Shown piece by piece: positions 1 through 5,503 of a DNA stretch of 5,598 nt. This DNA comes from Actinomycetes bacterium. GTDB taxonomy: Bacteria; Actinomycetota; Actinomycetes; Actinomycetales; Cellulomonadaceae. Within the stretch, counting starts at the first letter, position 1, and each line of letters opens with the position of its first letter. Location of the stretch: positions 1-5,598 of the forward strand of contig JAEWEI010000217.1 in assembly GCA_023389545.1 (NCBI GenBank), written 5' to 3'. The notes under the pieces were generated by a model. It did not search any database. It was not told where the DNA came from and saw only the letters and a list, made by a program, of their open reading frames with translations. Position numbers and translations under genes: made by a program.

Positions 1-1373
1 ACCTGCTCCCCCTCGTCGAGGTCGGCTCCGACGGGGTGGGGACCACCGGGTTCCAGCTCCGCTGGGCCGAGGACCACCTCACCGCGTACATGCAGGTGGC
101 CGACGCCACCGACGACGGCGCGGACGACACCGTGGACCTGTTCGCCGGCGACACCGCTGTGACCGTCGCGCGCGACGGCAGCGGCACAGCGGGCGACAGC
201 GCCGTGGTCCGCAGCACCGCCACCGGGTACACCGCGGTGGTGCGCCTTCCCGCCTCCGTGCTCGCCCAGGGCTCGACAGTCCCGTTCGACCTGCGGGTCA
301 GCGACGGGTCCACGGGCGGCAAGCTGTCCTGGAACGACCTGTCCCACGGCCAGGAGGACGGCTTGCGCCGCGGGGTCGTCACGCTCGTCGAGCCGGTCGG
401 CCTCATCGAGGCGCCGCACGCCGCCGTCGCCCCCGTCATCGACGGCGTGGTGGACGACGTGTGGGCGTCGGCCGCGACCGTCCACACCGGCACGCTGGTG
501 GAGGGCGAGCTCGGGGCCACTGCCGACGTGTCGCTGCTGTGGCGGGAGGGCACGCTCTACGCGCTGTTCCAGGTCACCGACGACGAGCTCGACGCAGGCG
601 GCACCAACGCCTGGGAGCAGGACTCCGTCGAGGTGTTCCTCGACCCGGCCAACGCGAAGGCGGGCGCCTTCCAGCCCGCCGACGGCCAGTACCGGATCAG
701 TTACTCGAACGCCGTCTCGGTGAGCGGGGACCTGGACGTCATCGGCGACAACCTGACCAGCGCCACAGCCGTCACCGACACCGGCTACCTGGTCGAGGCG
801 GCGCTCCTGCTGGAGAACCCCGTCGAGGCGGGCGGGTTCGTCGGCGTCGACTTCCAGGTCAACGACGCCGCCGCAGGCGTCCGCACCGGCGTGGTGACCT
901 GGACCGACCCGACAGGCCGGTCCTACCAGAACACCTCGCGGTGGGGCGTCGCCCAGCTCCTGGCGCCGGTGGTCGAGCCGGAGCCCGAGCCGGCAGTCAC
1001 CCTGGACCGTCGCGTGGTCCGGGCCGGCGAGAAGGTCACCGCCCGGGTCAGCGGCTTCACGCCCGGCAGCACCGTGACCGTCACGTTGCAGTCCGCGAAG
1101 GGCGGCAAGCACGCCCCGAAGCCCGTGCGGCTCGGCCAGGTGAAGGTCGGCGCCGACGGGGCGGCAGTCGCCGCGTTCGTGGTGCCGCGGAGCGTCGCCG
1201 CCGGTCCGTACTCGCTGATCGCCGCCTCACGCGACGTGCTGGCGCAGGAGCGGCTGATCGTGACCCCCGCGAGCAAGGGGCACGGCAACGGGCACGGCCA
1301 CGGCCCTGGACACGGTCCGGGCAACGGCAAGGGTCAGGGCCCCGGGAAGGGGCACGGCAACGGCAAGGGCTGA
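1..1373 (+). CDS. Secreted CBM9-containing carbohydrate-active protein, C-terminal part (5' end outside window; possibly a GH10 endo-1,4-beta-xylanase)
   Basis: The frame is open from the left edge (first full codon at 3) to TGA at 1371-1373, so the GTG at 36 is not a real start and the N-terminus and any catalytic domain are missing. Modules in order: a degenerate CBM9-like repeat (about 3-400); a well-preserved CBM9 (about 405-965) with the opening VIDGVVDDVW (435-464), NAWEQDSVEVF around 606-638, and closing VNDAAAG and TWTDPTG motifs; a short EPEPEP linker; an Ig-like beta domain (about 990-1265, VTLDRRVVRAGEKVTARVSG onward); and a 32-residue X-Gly tail. CBM9 modules bind the ends of cellulose and xylan chains and usually sit at the C-terminus of GH10 xylanases, hence the guess at the enzyme. 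No LPXTG motif or C-terminal membrane segment is seen, so release or non-covalent wall association is more likely than sortase anchoring. CBM9 is a confident call; the enzyme class is inference. Confidence 0.85.
   Translation, partial: LLPLVEVGSDGVGTTGFQLRWAEDHLTAYMQVADATDDGADDTVDLFAGDTAVTVARDGSGTAGDSAVVRSTATGYTAVVRLPASVLAQGSTVPFDLRVSDGSTGGKLSWNDLSHGQEDGLRRGVVTLVEPVGLIEAPHAAVAPVIDGVVDDVWASAATVHTGTLVEGELGATADVSLLWREGTLYALFQVTDDELDAGGTNAWEQDSVEVFLDPANAKAGAFQPADGQYRISYSNAVSVSGDLDVIGDNLTSATAVTDTGYLVEAALLLENPVEAGGFVGVDFQVNDAAAGVRTGVVTWTDPTGRSYQNTSRWGVAQLLAPVVEPEPEPAVTLDRRVVRAGEKVTARVSGFTPGSTVTVTLQSAKGGKHAPKPVRLGQVKVGADGAAVAAFVVPRSVAAGPYSLIAASRDVLAQERLIVTPASKGHGNGHGHGPGHGPGNGKGQGPGKGHGNGKG
1275..1370 (+). 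repeat. Low-complexity X-Gly coding repeat (16 dipeptides) at the protein C-terminus
   Basis: From 1275 to the stop codon every second codon is Gly. The alternating residues are His (5), Lys (4), Asn (3), Pro (3) and Gln (1). At DNA level a 17-bp perfect direct repeat (AAGGGGCACGGCAACGG at 1275-1291 and 1347-1363) shows that part of the tail arose by, or is prone to, repeat copying. The tail is hydrophilic and basic. Function is unknown; wall or polysaccharide association and metal binding through the histidines are possible. Confidence 0.85.
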
Positions 1374-1412
1374 CCTCGCACGCCCCGTGTTGCTGACCTG
1401 ACCCCGTGAACC

Positions 1413-1449
1413 CGCGGCGCCGGCAGGATCGTCTCCTGCCGGCGCCGTG
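1413..1449. terminator. Bidirectional hairpin terminator between convergent genes
   Basis: The arms GGCGCCGGCAGGA (1416-1428) and TCCTGCCGGCGCC (1434-1446) are perfect reverse complements around a 5-nt loop, TCGTC. The stem extends outward by C1415-G1447, a G1414-U1448 wobble and C1413-G1449, giving 16 pairs. It lies 40 nt after the CBM9 gene stop and 47 nt before the reductase-like gene's stop on the other strand, so it can serve both. No U-tract follows on either strand, which is common for actinobacterial terminators. The remaining intergenic sequence (1374-1412, 1450-1495) shows nothing else. Confidence 0.8.
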
Positions 1450-1495
1450 CGGCTGTCCGGGGCGCAGCCGCGCCGACCGGGCGGGTCCGGCCGCC

Positions 1496-2116
1496 TCAGC
1501 TCTTGTCGGCGCCAGGGACCTTGCCGGTGACGTCGTCGTACGTCTGCTCCCCCGGCAGCTCGGAGGTCTCGTAGACGAGTCGCACGACGCCCGCCGGGTA
1601 GGCCTCCGAGTGCAGCAGTCGGAGCGGGTAGATCGGCTGGCCCTCGTCGAACAGGCGCTCGCCGTGCCGTGCCGCGACGGGGTGCACGAACAGGCGCAGC
1701 TCATCGAGCAGCCCAGCGGCGAGGAGCTGGCGCACCACAGTGATGGAGCCGGGGATGAGGATCTTGTCGACGCCCTCCTCGGCGGACAGGGCGCGCACCG
1801 CCTCGACGAGGTCACCCTGGATGGCCTCGGCGTTCCGCCATCCCAAGTCCTGATCGCCCCGCGTCACGACGACCTTGCGCATGTCGCCGAGCTCCGCCGC
1901 GAAGGCGGCGTCCTCCCCGCCCGCGGTCTCCCGCTCCGGCCAGGCGCCCGCGAAGCTCTCGTACGTGCCGCGGCCGATCAGCAGCACGTCGACGTCCTTG
2001 TAGTCCTCCCCCACCCCGGCGCCCATGGCCGCGTCGAAGTAGGGGAAGTGCCACGCGGGGTCGATCTCGACGACGCCATCGAGCGAGCTGAACAGGGTGG
2101 AGACGATCTTCGCCAT
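1496..2116 (-). CDS. RibD C-terminal / dihydrofolate-reductase-like family protein
   Basis: A 206-residue cytoplasmic protein with no signal peptide or membrane segment. Family features visible: N-terminal beta strand with SLDGVVE (residues 11-17); the nucleotide-binding style motif VLLIGRGTYESFAGAWP (44-60); strand KVVVTRG (81-87); then ILIPGSITVVRQLL (119-132), GLLDELRLFVHPV (135-147) and RHGERLF (150-156). Members share the DHFR fold and are presumed NAD(P)H-dependent reductases, but most have no known substrate, and this should not be read as a true folate enzyme. The ATG at 2116 is chosen because GGAGGG (complement of 2121-2126) lies just upstream; the in-frame ATG at 2176 would precede the family's usual start and has no such site. 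It follows the permease operon on the same strand after 91 nt, probably with its own promoter. No functional link to sugar uptake is evident. Confidence 0.88.
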   Translation of the reverse strand: MAKIVSTLFSSLDGVVEIDPAWHFPYFDAAMGAGVGEDYKDVDVLLIGRGTYESFAGAWPERETAGGEDAAFAAELGDMRKVVVTRGDQDLGWRNAEAIQGDLVEAVRALSAEEGVDKILIPGSITVVRQLLAAGLLDELRLFVHPVAARHGERLFDEGQPIYPLRLLHSEAYPAGVVRLVYETSELPGEQTYDDVTGKVPGADKS

Positions 2117-2120
2117 CGGG

Positions 2121-2126
2121 CCCTCC
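2121..2126 (-). promoter_or_regulatory. Ribosome binding site of the reductase-like gene
   Basis: On the minus strand this reads GGAGGG, 4 nt before the ATG at 2116. It decides the start codon in favour of 2116 over the upstream in-frame ATG at 2176. Confidence 0.75.
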
Positions 2127-2130
2127 GGTG

Positions 2131-2188
2131 TTCGCGGGCCCGCACGGCACGGGCGCTCCCCACGATCAGACCGCATCGGGCCCGCGAA
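2131..2188. repeat. 12-bp perfect inverted repeat in front of the reductase-like gene
   Basis: TTCGCGGGCCCG (2131-2142) and CGGGCCCGCGAA (2177-2188) are exact reverse complements separated by 34 nt. Each arm contains the self-complementary octamer CGGGCCCG, and these octamers are 42 bp apart (2135 and 2177), about four helical turns. It could be a paired operator for a repressor of the reductase-like gene, or a long-loop hairpin in read-through transcripts from the upstream permease operon. The sequence alone does not decide between these. Confidence 0.6.
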
Positions 2189-2193
2189 GTCAT
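2165..2193 (-). promoter_or_regulatory. Candidate promoter of the reductase-like gene
   Basis: On the minus strand, ATGACT (complement of 2188-2193; 4/6 to TTGACA) and TCTGAT (complement of 2165-2170; 4/6 to TATAAT) are separated by exactly 17 bp. A start near 2158 would give a leader of about 42 nt. The right arm of the inverted repeat fills most of the spacer. The hexamers are imperfect, so this is tentative. Confidence 0.35.
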
Positions 2194-2207
2194 CGGGTGG
2201 CGGGCGG

Positions 2208-3026
2208 CTACTTCACCGCGCCGCCCAGCGCCCCGGCGGCGATGTACCGCTGCGCGAACACCAGCAGGATGATCGCCGGGATGGAGGAGATGACGGCGGT
2301 GGCCATGACCGGCCCCCAGCTCTGCACGTTCCCCTCGAGGTAGTCGTAGATGCCCAGGGTGATGGGCTTGACCGCGTCGCCGGTGGTCAGCGTCACCGCG
2401 AAGATGAAGTCGCTCCACGCGAAGAGGAAGCTGAACAGCCCGGCGGTGATGATCGAGTTCCGGCTGACCGGCACCACGATCGACCAGAAGGCCCGGAAGT
2501 GCCCGGCGCCGTCGACGCGCGCCGCCTCGACGAGCGACGGCGGGATGGCCCGCATGAACGCGCTCATGATGAGGATCGCGAAGGGGATCGAGTGCGTCGC
2601 GTCGGCCAGCACGAGGCCGACGATCGAGTTGAGCAGCCCCAGGTCGTTGAACAGCGTGTAGAGCGAGTTCGCGATGACGATGCCGGGGATCATCTGCGCG
2701 ATGAGCAGCGCGAACACGAAGATCGCGATGCCCCGCAGGCGGAACCGGGCGAGCGCGTACGCGGCCGGGGTGGCGATCACCAGCGACACGACAACCACGC
2801 CGAGGGCGACGAGCAGGCTGGTGACCAGGTTGTCCGTCTGCTGGCTGAACGCCCGCTCATACCCGGCGAGCGTGGGCTGCGTGGGGAAGAACGAGCTGTT
2901 GGCGGCCGTTCCGCCGCCCTGGAATGACGTGTTGATCATCCAGTAGACGGGGAACAGCATGAACGCGAGGAGGACGAGCCCCACCACGGTGGACGGGAGC
3001 TGCCTGACGATGCTCGTCTGCTTCAT
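2208..3026 (-). CDS. Carbohydrate ABC transporter permease, MalG type
   Basis: A 272-residue inner-membrane permease of the MalG/CUT1 class, forming the translocation channel with the MalF-type partner. Hydrophobic segments occur at about residues 11-31, 67-92, 98-121, 132-157, 192-212 and 238-262, giving the six expected helices. The cytoplasmic EAA loop that docks the ATPase is clear at 167-190 (EAARVDGAGHFRAFWSIVVP). The C-terminal RYIAAGALGGAVK is typical of this family. The ATG at 3026 is taken as start because it opens the first helix correctly and lies only 8 nt after the MalF-type stop; the long open frame upstream of it is an antisense-style shadow of the MalF gene. Third gene of the operon, ending in TAG at 2208-2210. 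Substrate not identifiable from sequence. Confidence 0.95.
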   Translation of the reverse strand: MKQTSIVRQLPSTVVGLVLLAFMLFPVYWMINTSFQGGGTAANSSFFPTQPTLAGYERAFSQQTDNLVTSLLVALGVVVVSLVIATPAAYALARFRLRGIAIFVFALLIAQMIPGIVIANSLYTLFNDLGLLNSIVGLVLADATHSIPFAILIMSAFMRAIPPSLVEAARVDGAGHFRAFWSIVVPVSRNSIITAGLFSFLFAWSDFIFAVTLTTGDAVKPITLGIYDYLEGNVQSWGPVMATAVISSIPAIILLVFAQRYIAAGALGGAVK

Positions 3027-3032
3027 GACCAG

Positions 3033-3037
3033 CCTTA
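3033..3037 (-). promoter_or_regulatory. TAAGG: stop codon of the MalF-type gene overlapping the RBS of the MalG-type gene
   Basis: Read on the minus strand, the TAA stop is followed by GG, forming AAGG 6 nt before the MalG-type ATG at 3026. Stop codon and ribosome site are shared, which suggests translational coupling of the two permeases and hence matched subunit amounts. Confidence 0.55.
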
Positions 3038-3985
3038 TTCGTCGACCGCGCGACGGTTGACGCGCAGGTAGATGAGGGCGAACACGAGGGACACCACGAT
3101 CAGGATGTTGCTGACCGCCGCCCCGGTGCCGAAGGAGAACTCCTGGAACGACCGGTGGTACGAGTCGGTCGCCAGGGTCTGGGTCGAGTTCGCGGGGCCA
3201 CCCCGCGTCAGCCCGAGGATGATGTCGAGGACCTTCAGCGTGTAGATCACGCCGAGGACGAGCACCACGTTGACCACGGGGCGCAGGCTCGGCCAGGTGA
3301 TGTGCCGGAACGCCTTGAACCCGGTCGCGCCGTCGAGCGACGCGGCCTCGTACTGCTCCTCGGGAATGTCCTGCAGCCCGCTGTACAGCAGGGTGACGTT
3401 GAACGGGATCCCCAGCCACACGTTCACCAGCACCACTGACAGGAGCGCGATGTCCGGGTCGGCGAGCCACGGGATCGGGCTCGAGGTGAGGTGTAGCGCC
3501 TGGAGCACCTGGTTCAGCACGCCGCTGTCCTGGTCCAGGATCCACTTCCACACCGAGGTGGAGGCGATCACCGGCAGGAGCCACGGGAGCAGCAGCATGG
3601 AGCGCATCACGTTGTTCAGCGGGAATTTCCGCTTGAAGAACAATGCGAATGCCAAGCCGATGCCGAATTGGCCGATGATCGACCCGACGGTGAACAGCAC
3701 CGTGTTCGTCACCGTCATGCCGAAGATGTTGCTGTTGAACACCTCGACGTAGTTGTCGAGCCCGACCCAGGGCGCCTCGCCGGTGAAGAACGTGCGCGTC
3801 GAGTAATCCTGGAATGCCATCACGAAGTTCTTCGCGACGGGATACCCGAAGAAGACCACGACGTAGATCAGGGCGGGGGCGAGGAACAGCCACTGCGCCG
3901 TCGACTCTCTGCGGCGTGCGCGCTTCCTGGCGCCCTGTGGGCTCAGGGCGCCCGTGGCCGGGTCGACGGCGGCAGTGGTGCTCAT
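3035..3985 (-). CDS. Carbohydrate ABC transporter permease, MalF type
   Basis: A 316-residue CUT1-class inner-membrane permease. A basic cytoplasmic N-terminus (KRARRR at 21-26) is followed by hydrophobic segments at about 31-50, 91-117, 129-149, 178-201, 236-259 and 288-308. The EAA loop at 213-236 (EAASLDGATGFKAFRHITWP) contacts the ATPase. The periplasmic PWVGLDNYVEVF (72-83) is a typical MalF-family loop motif. It pairs with the MalG-type protein encoded 8 nt downstream. The start ATG at 3985 lies 52 nt after the binding-protein stop. Its Shine-Dalgarno is poor (only GGAT-like sequence upstream), which would fit the usual lower expression of permeases relative to the binding protein. Substrate unknown. 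Confidence 0.95.
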   Translation of the reverse strand: MSTTAAVDPATGALSPQGARKRARRRESTAQWLFLAPALIYVVVFFGYPVAKNFVMAFQDYSTRTFFTGEAPWVGLDNYVEVFNSNIFGMTVTNTVLFTVGSIIGQFGIGLAFALFFKRKFPLNNVMRSMLLLPWLLPVIASTSVWKWILDQDSGVLNQVLQALHLTSSPIPWLADPDIALLSVVLVNVWLGIPFNVTLLYSGLQDIPEEQYEAASLDGATGFKAFRHITWPSLRPVVNVVLVLGVIYTLKVLDIILGLTRGGPANSTQTLATDSYHRSFQEFSFGTGAAVSNILIVVSLVFALIYLRVNRRAVDE

Positions 3986-4008
3986 CTCAGATCCGATCCC
4001 GTTGTGCA

Positions 4009-4026
4009 GATGGTGCGGATGGTGCG
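4009..4026. repeat. 9-bp perfect tandem duplication in the gap between binding-protein and permease genes
   Basis: GATGGTGCG occurs twice back to back (4009-4017 and 4018-4026), reading CGCACCATC twice in the operon mRNA. It lies in the 52-nt intergenic stretch 3986-4037. I found no convincing hairpin in this gap. Confidence 0.6.
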
Positions 4027-4037
4027 ATCACGCGGGC

Positions 4038-5246
4038 TCAGCCGGCGGCCTGCGCCCACGCCTCCTCGGGCGTCGACTTGTCGGTCAGCGCGAGCTGCAC
4101 CGCGGTGTAGATCTGCGTGGCGGCGGCGGGCCAGTCCTCGCCGAGGAGGGCCGTGCGCGAGCGCGCGGTCTGCACCGTCTCGGCGAACGCCGCGACGAGC
4201 GGGTTCTCCGTGGCAGCCTGCTCGGCCATCGCGCTGTCGGAGGGCACGGCGCCGCGGCGGGTGGCCATGGCGAGCTGGTTCTCCCCCTCGATGACGCACG
4301 CGACGAGCTTGCCAGCGGCGGCCATCCGGTCCTTGTCCCCGGTCTGCGGGATGGTGAACGTCTCGCCGCCGAGCGGGGCGACGACGGCATCCCCCGCGTT
4401 CGGGACGGGGATCGGCACGGAGTCGAAGTTCAGGCCCTCGGCCGCCGTGAGGCTCGGCATGTTCCAGGGGCCGTTGATCATCATGGCGGCCTTGCCGGCG
4501 ATGAACTGGTCATTCACGTCGTTCTGCGACCAGCCCACGACGCTCGCGGACGCGGAGCCGTCCGCGACCAGGCTGTCGACGAATGCGAGCGCCTCGGCTG
4601 CCTCGTCGCTGGTCAGGTCGTCCTCGTCGGCGCCGTTGCTCCACAGGAACGGCAGGAACTGCCAGGTGCCCTCGAAGCTGTTGGCCGCGCTGAACGCGAT
4701 GCCGTAGCGGCCGTCGGCGGTCAGCGCCGCCGCGGCCGCGCTGAGCTCGTCCCACGTCGTCGGGGGCTCGATACCCGCCTCGGCGAGCATGTCGACGTTG
4801 TAGAAGAGCCCGAGCGAGTTGACGATCGGGGCGATGCCGTAGAGGTCCCCCTCGTAGGTGCCGGCGGACAGGACGCCCTCGGGGAAGCCCTCGCCGGTGA
4901 TCCCGTGGTCGGCCAGCGGCGAAAGCGCGCCGGAGGCGGCGATCTGCTGGACATCGGGGTTGTCGAGCATCAGCACGTCGGGGAGCGTCTTGGACGAGGC
5001 CTGCTGCAGCACCGTCGCGATCAGGCCGGAGCCCGCGACGTGGTTGGAGGTGACAGTGACGCCGATCTCGGCGGCGCACGCCTGGTAGATCTCGTCGTAG
5101 ATCGGCGCGCTGTTCTCGGACATCGTGTCCGTGAGCGTCAACGCGATGTCGCCGCTGTCCGAGGATCCGCCGCCTGCGCACGCCGTCAGCGCGAGCGCGG
5201 CCAGGCCCGCCGTCGCGCCCAGGGAGATCATTCGAGATCGGTTCAT
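4038..5246 (-). CDS. Sugar ABC transporter substrate-binding lipoprotein (extracellular solute-binding protein family 1)
   Basis: A 402-residue lipoprotein that captures the sugar outside the membrane and delivers it to the two permeases. The N-terminus MNRSRM is followed by a hydrophobic stretch and the lipobox LTAC, with Cys23 the expected lipidation site, then a Gly/Ser linker (AGGGSSDSG). Family-1 hallmarks: PDVLMLDNPDVQQIAASG (89-106), GIAPIVNSLGLFYNVDML (137-154), AGIEPPTTWDEL (157-168), FIAGKAAMMINGPWN (248-262). Trp195, Trp202 and Trp261 are candidates for stacking on a sugar ring. The start at 5246 is preferred over an in-frame ATG at 5270 because AAAGGAG (complement of 5255-5261) sits 8 nt upstream and would otherwise be inside the coding region. 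First gene of the operon, divergent from a LacI-family gene. Ligand not determinable; an oligosaccharide is likely. Confidence 0.95.
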   Translation of the reverse strand: MNRSRMISLGATAGLAALALTACAGGGSSDSGDIALTLTDTMSENSAPIYDEIYQACAAEIGVTVTSNHVAGSGLIATVLQQASSKTLPDVLMLDNPDVQQIAASGALSPLADHGITGEGFPEGVLSAGTYEGDLYGIAPIVNSLGLFYNVDMLAEAGIEPPTTWDELSAAAAALTADGRYGIAFSAANSFEGTWQFLPFLWSNGADEDDLTSDEAAEALAFVDSLVADGSASASVVGWSQNDVNDQFIAGKAAMMINGPWNMPSLTAAEGLNFDSVPIPVPNAGDAVVAPLGGETFTIPQTGDKDRMAAAGKLVACVIEGENQLAMATRRGAVPSDSAMAEQAATENPLVAAFAETVQTARSRTALLGEDWPAAATQIYTAVQLALTDKSTPEEAWAQAAG

Positions 5247-5254
5247 GACTCCAG

Positions 5255-5261
5255 CTCCTTT
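5255..5261 (-). promoter_or_regulatory. Ribosome binding site of the binding-protein gene
   Basis: AAAGGAG on the minus strand, 8 nt before ATG 5246. It is the best Shine-Dalgarno of the three operon genes and sets the start codon. Confidence 0.8.
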
Positions 5262-5361
5262 GCCAGTCATTCAAGTTCGAGGGCGGGCCCACAGTGCCGA
5301 TGAACGACACGAAGACCTCCCGGCCCGGCTGTCCGCAGTCGACCCCGCACGCATTGCGCCG

Positions 5362-5380
5362 CTGGTGGTAAACCGGTTTG
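5362..5380 (-). promoter_or_regulatory. LacI-type operator O1 (operon side)
   Basis: The core AAACCGGTTT (5370-5379) is a perfect 10-bp palindrome with the central CG step typical of LacI-family sites. Read on the minus strand toward the binding-protein gene, the element is CAAACCGGTTTACCACCAG, 16/19 identical to O2. The core ends 124 nt upstream of the binding-protein start. Its position next to a divergent LacI-family gene makes it the likely repressor site; binding is inferred. Confidence 0.75.
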
Positions 5381-5434
5381 CGCATTGACCTGGGAGCCGC
5401 CGTGAGTGGCGAGAGTACGCACGGCTCGCGGCGA

Positions 5435-5465
5435 CTGTCAAAGCGGTTTACCTCCTGTCTATGAT
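5435..5465 (+). promoter_or_regulatory. Candidate promoter of the LacI-family gene
   Basis: TATGAT at 5460-5465 matches TATAAT at 5 of 6 positions. The best upstream hexamer is CTGTCA at 5435-5440 (4/6 to TTGACA) with a 19-bp spacer, longer than ideal. A start near 5472 would leave a leader of about 32 nt. The -10 call is good; the -35 is weak, and operator O2 lies between them. Confidence 0.5.
5439..5457 (+). promoter_or_regulatory. LacI-type operator O2 (regulator side)
   Basis: CAAAGCGGTTTACCTCCTG on the plus strand; the core AAAGCGGTTT (5440-5449) differs from the O1 palindrome at one base. It lies immediately upstream of the -10 box at 5460 and covers the expected -35/-10 spacer, so a bound repressor would block the regulator's own transcription. 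Core centres of O1 and O2 are 70 bp apart. Confidence 0.7.
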
Positions 5466-5492
5466 GGGCTCCGACACCGACCAATGACGGAC

Positions 5493-5499
5493 GAGGAGG
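5493..5499 (+). promoter_or_regulatory. Ribosome binding site of the LacI-family gene
   Basis: GAGGAGG, 4 nt before ATG 5504. It supports that start over the second in-frame ATG at 5513, which is 13 nt away from the site. Confidence 0.75.
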
Positions 5500-5503
5500 C
5501 GGC

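Larger units (their letters stand above)
5247..5503. promoter_or_regulatory. Divergent control region between the sugar-uptake operon and the LacI-family gene
   Basis: A 257-nt gene-free stretch. It holds two operator-like elements (5362-5380, 5439-5457), a -10 box for the regulator gene (5460-5465) and the ribosome sites of both flanking genes. The part between the binding-protein RBS and the first operator (about 5262-5361) is GC-rich; I see no convincing -10/-35 pair, strong hairpin or small gene in it. The operon's own promoter is therefore unplaced, and its leader could be up to about 115 nt. Confidence 0.8.

Noticed and set aside
461..1396. 311-codon plus-strand frame inside the CBM9 gene
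   Set aside because: Arg/Gly-rich shadow of the true frame, with no domain.
1406..2272. 288-codon open frame on the plus strand opposite the reductase-like gene
   Set aside because: It covers a well-conserved gene on the other strand and crosses the terminator hairpin; the translation has biased composition and no recognisable motif.
3027..3893. N-terminal extension of the MalG-type permease (561-codon open frame)
   Set aside because: The extra 289 residues are an Arg/His/Pro-rich shadow of the MalF-type gene in another frame; the permease begins normally at the ATG at 3026.
3986..4037. Terminator or attenuator between binding-protein and permease genes
   Set aside because: Only 4-bp complementary stretches could be found, so no stable stem is supported.
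3954..5303. 449-codon open frame on the plus strand opposite the binding-protein gene
   Set aside because: Its product is Gly/Arg/Val-rich with no domain, it lies wholly antisense to a clear lipoprotein gene, and long antisense frames are expected in GC-rich coding DNA.
5281..5330. Hairpin in the binding-protein leader pairing CGGGCC with GGCCCG
   Set aside because: Only 6 consecutive pairs with a long loop in GC-rich sequence; not distinguishable from chance, and no riboswitch-like architecture.
5385..5390. TTGACC as a -35 box for the LacI-family gene
   Set aside because: No acceptable -10 hexamer lies 16-19 bp downstream; TATGAT at 5460 is far better placed relative to the gene.
5391..5397. 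TGGGAGC, half of the CebR cellulose/cellobiose operator TGGGAGCGCTCCCA
   Set aside because: The second half is absent (the sequence continues CGCCGTG), so there is no palindrome; the AAACCGGTTT sites explain the regulation better.
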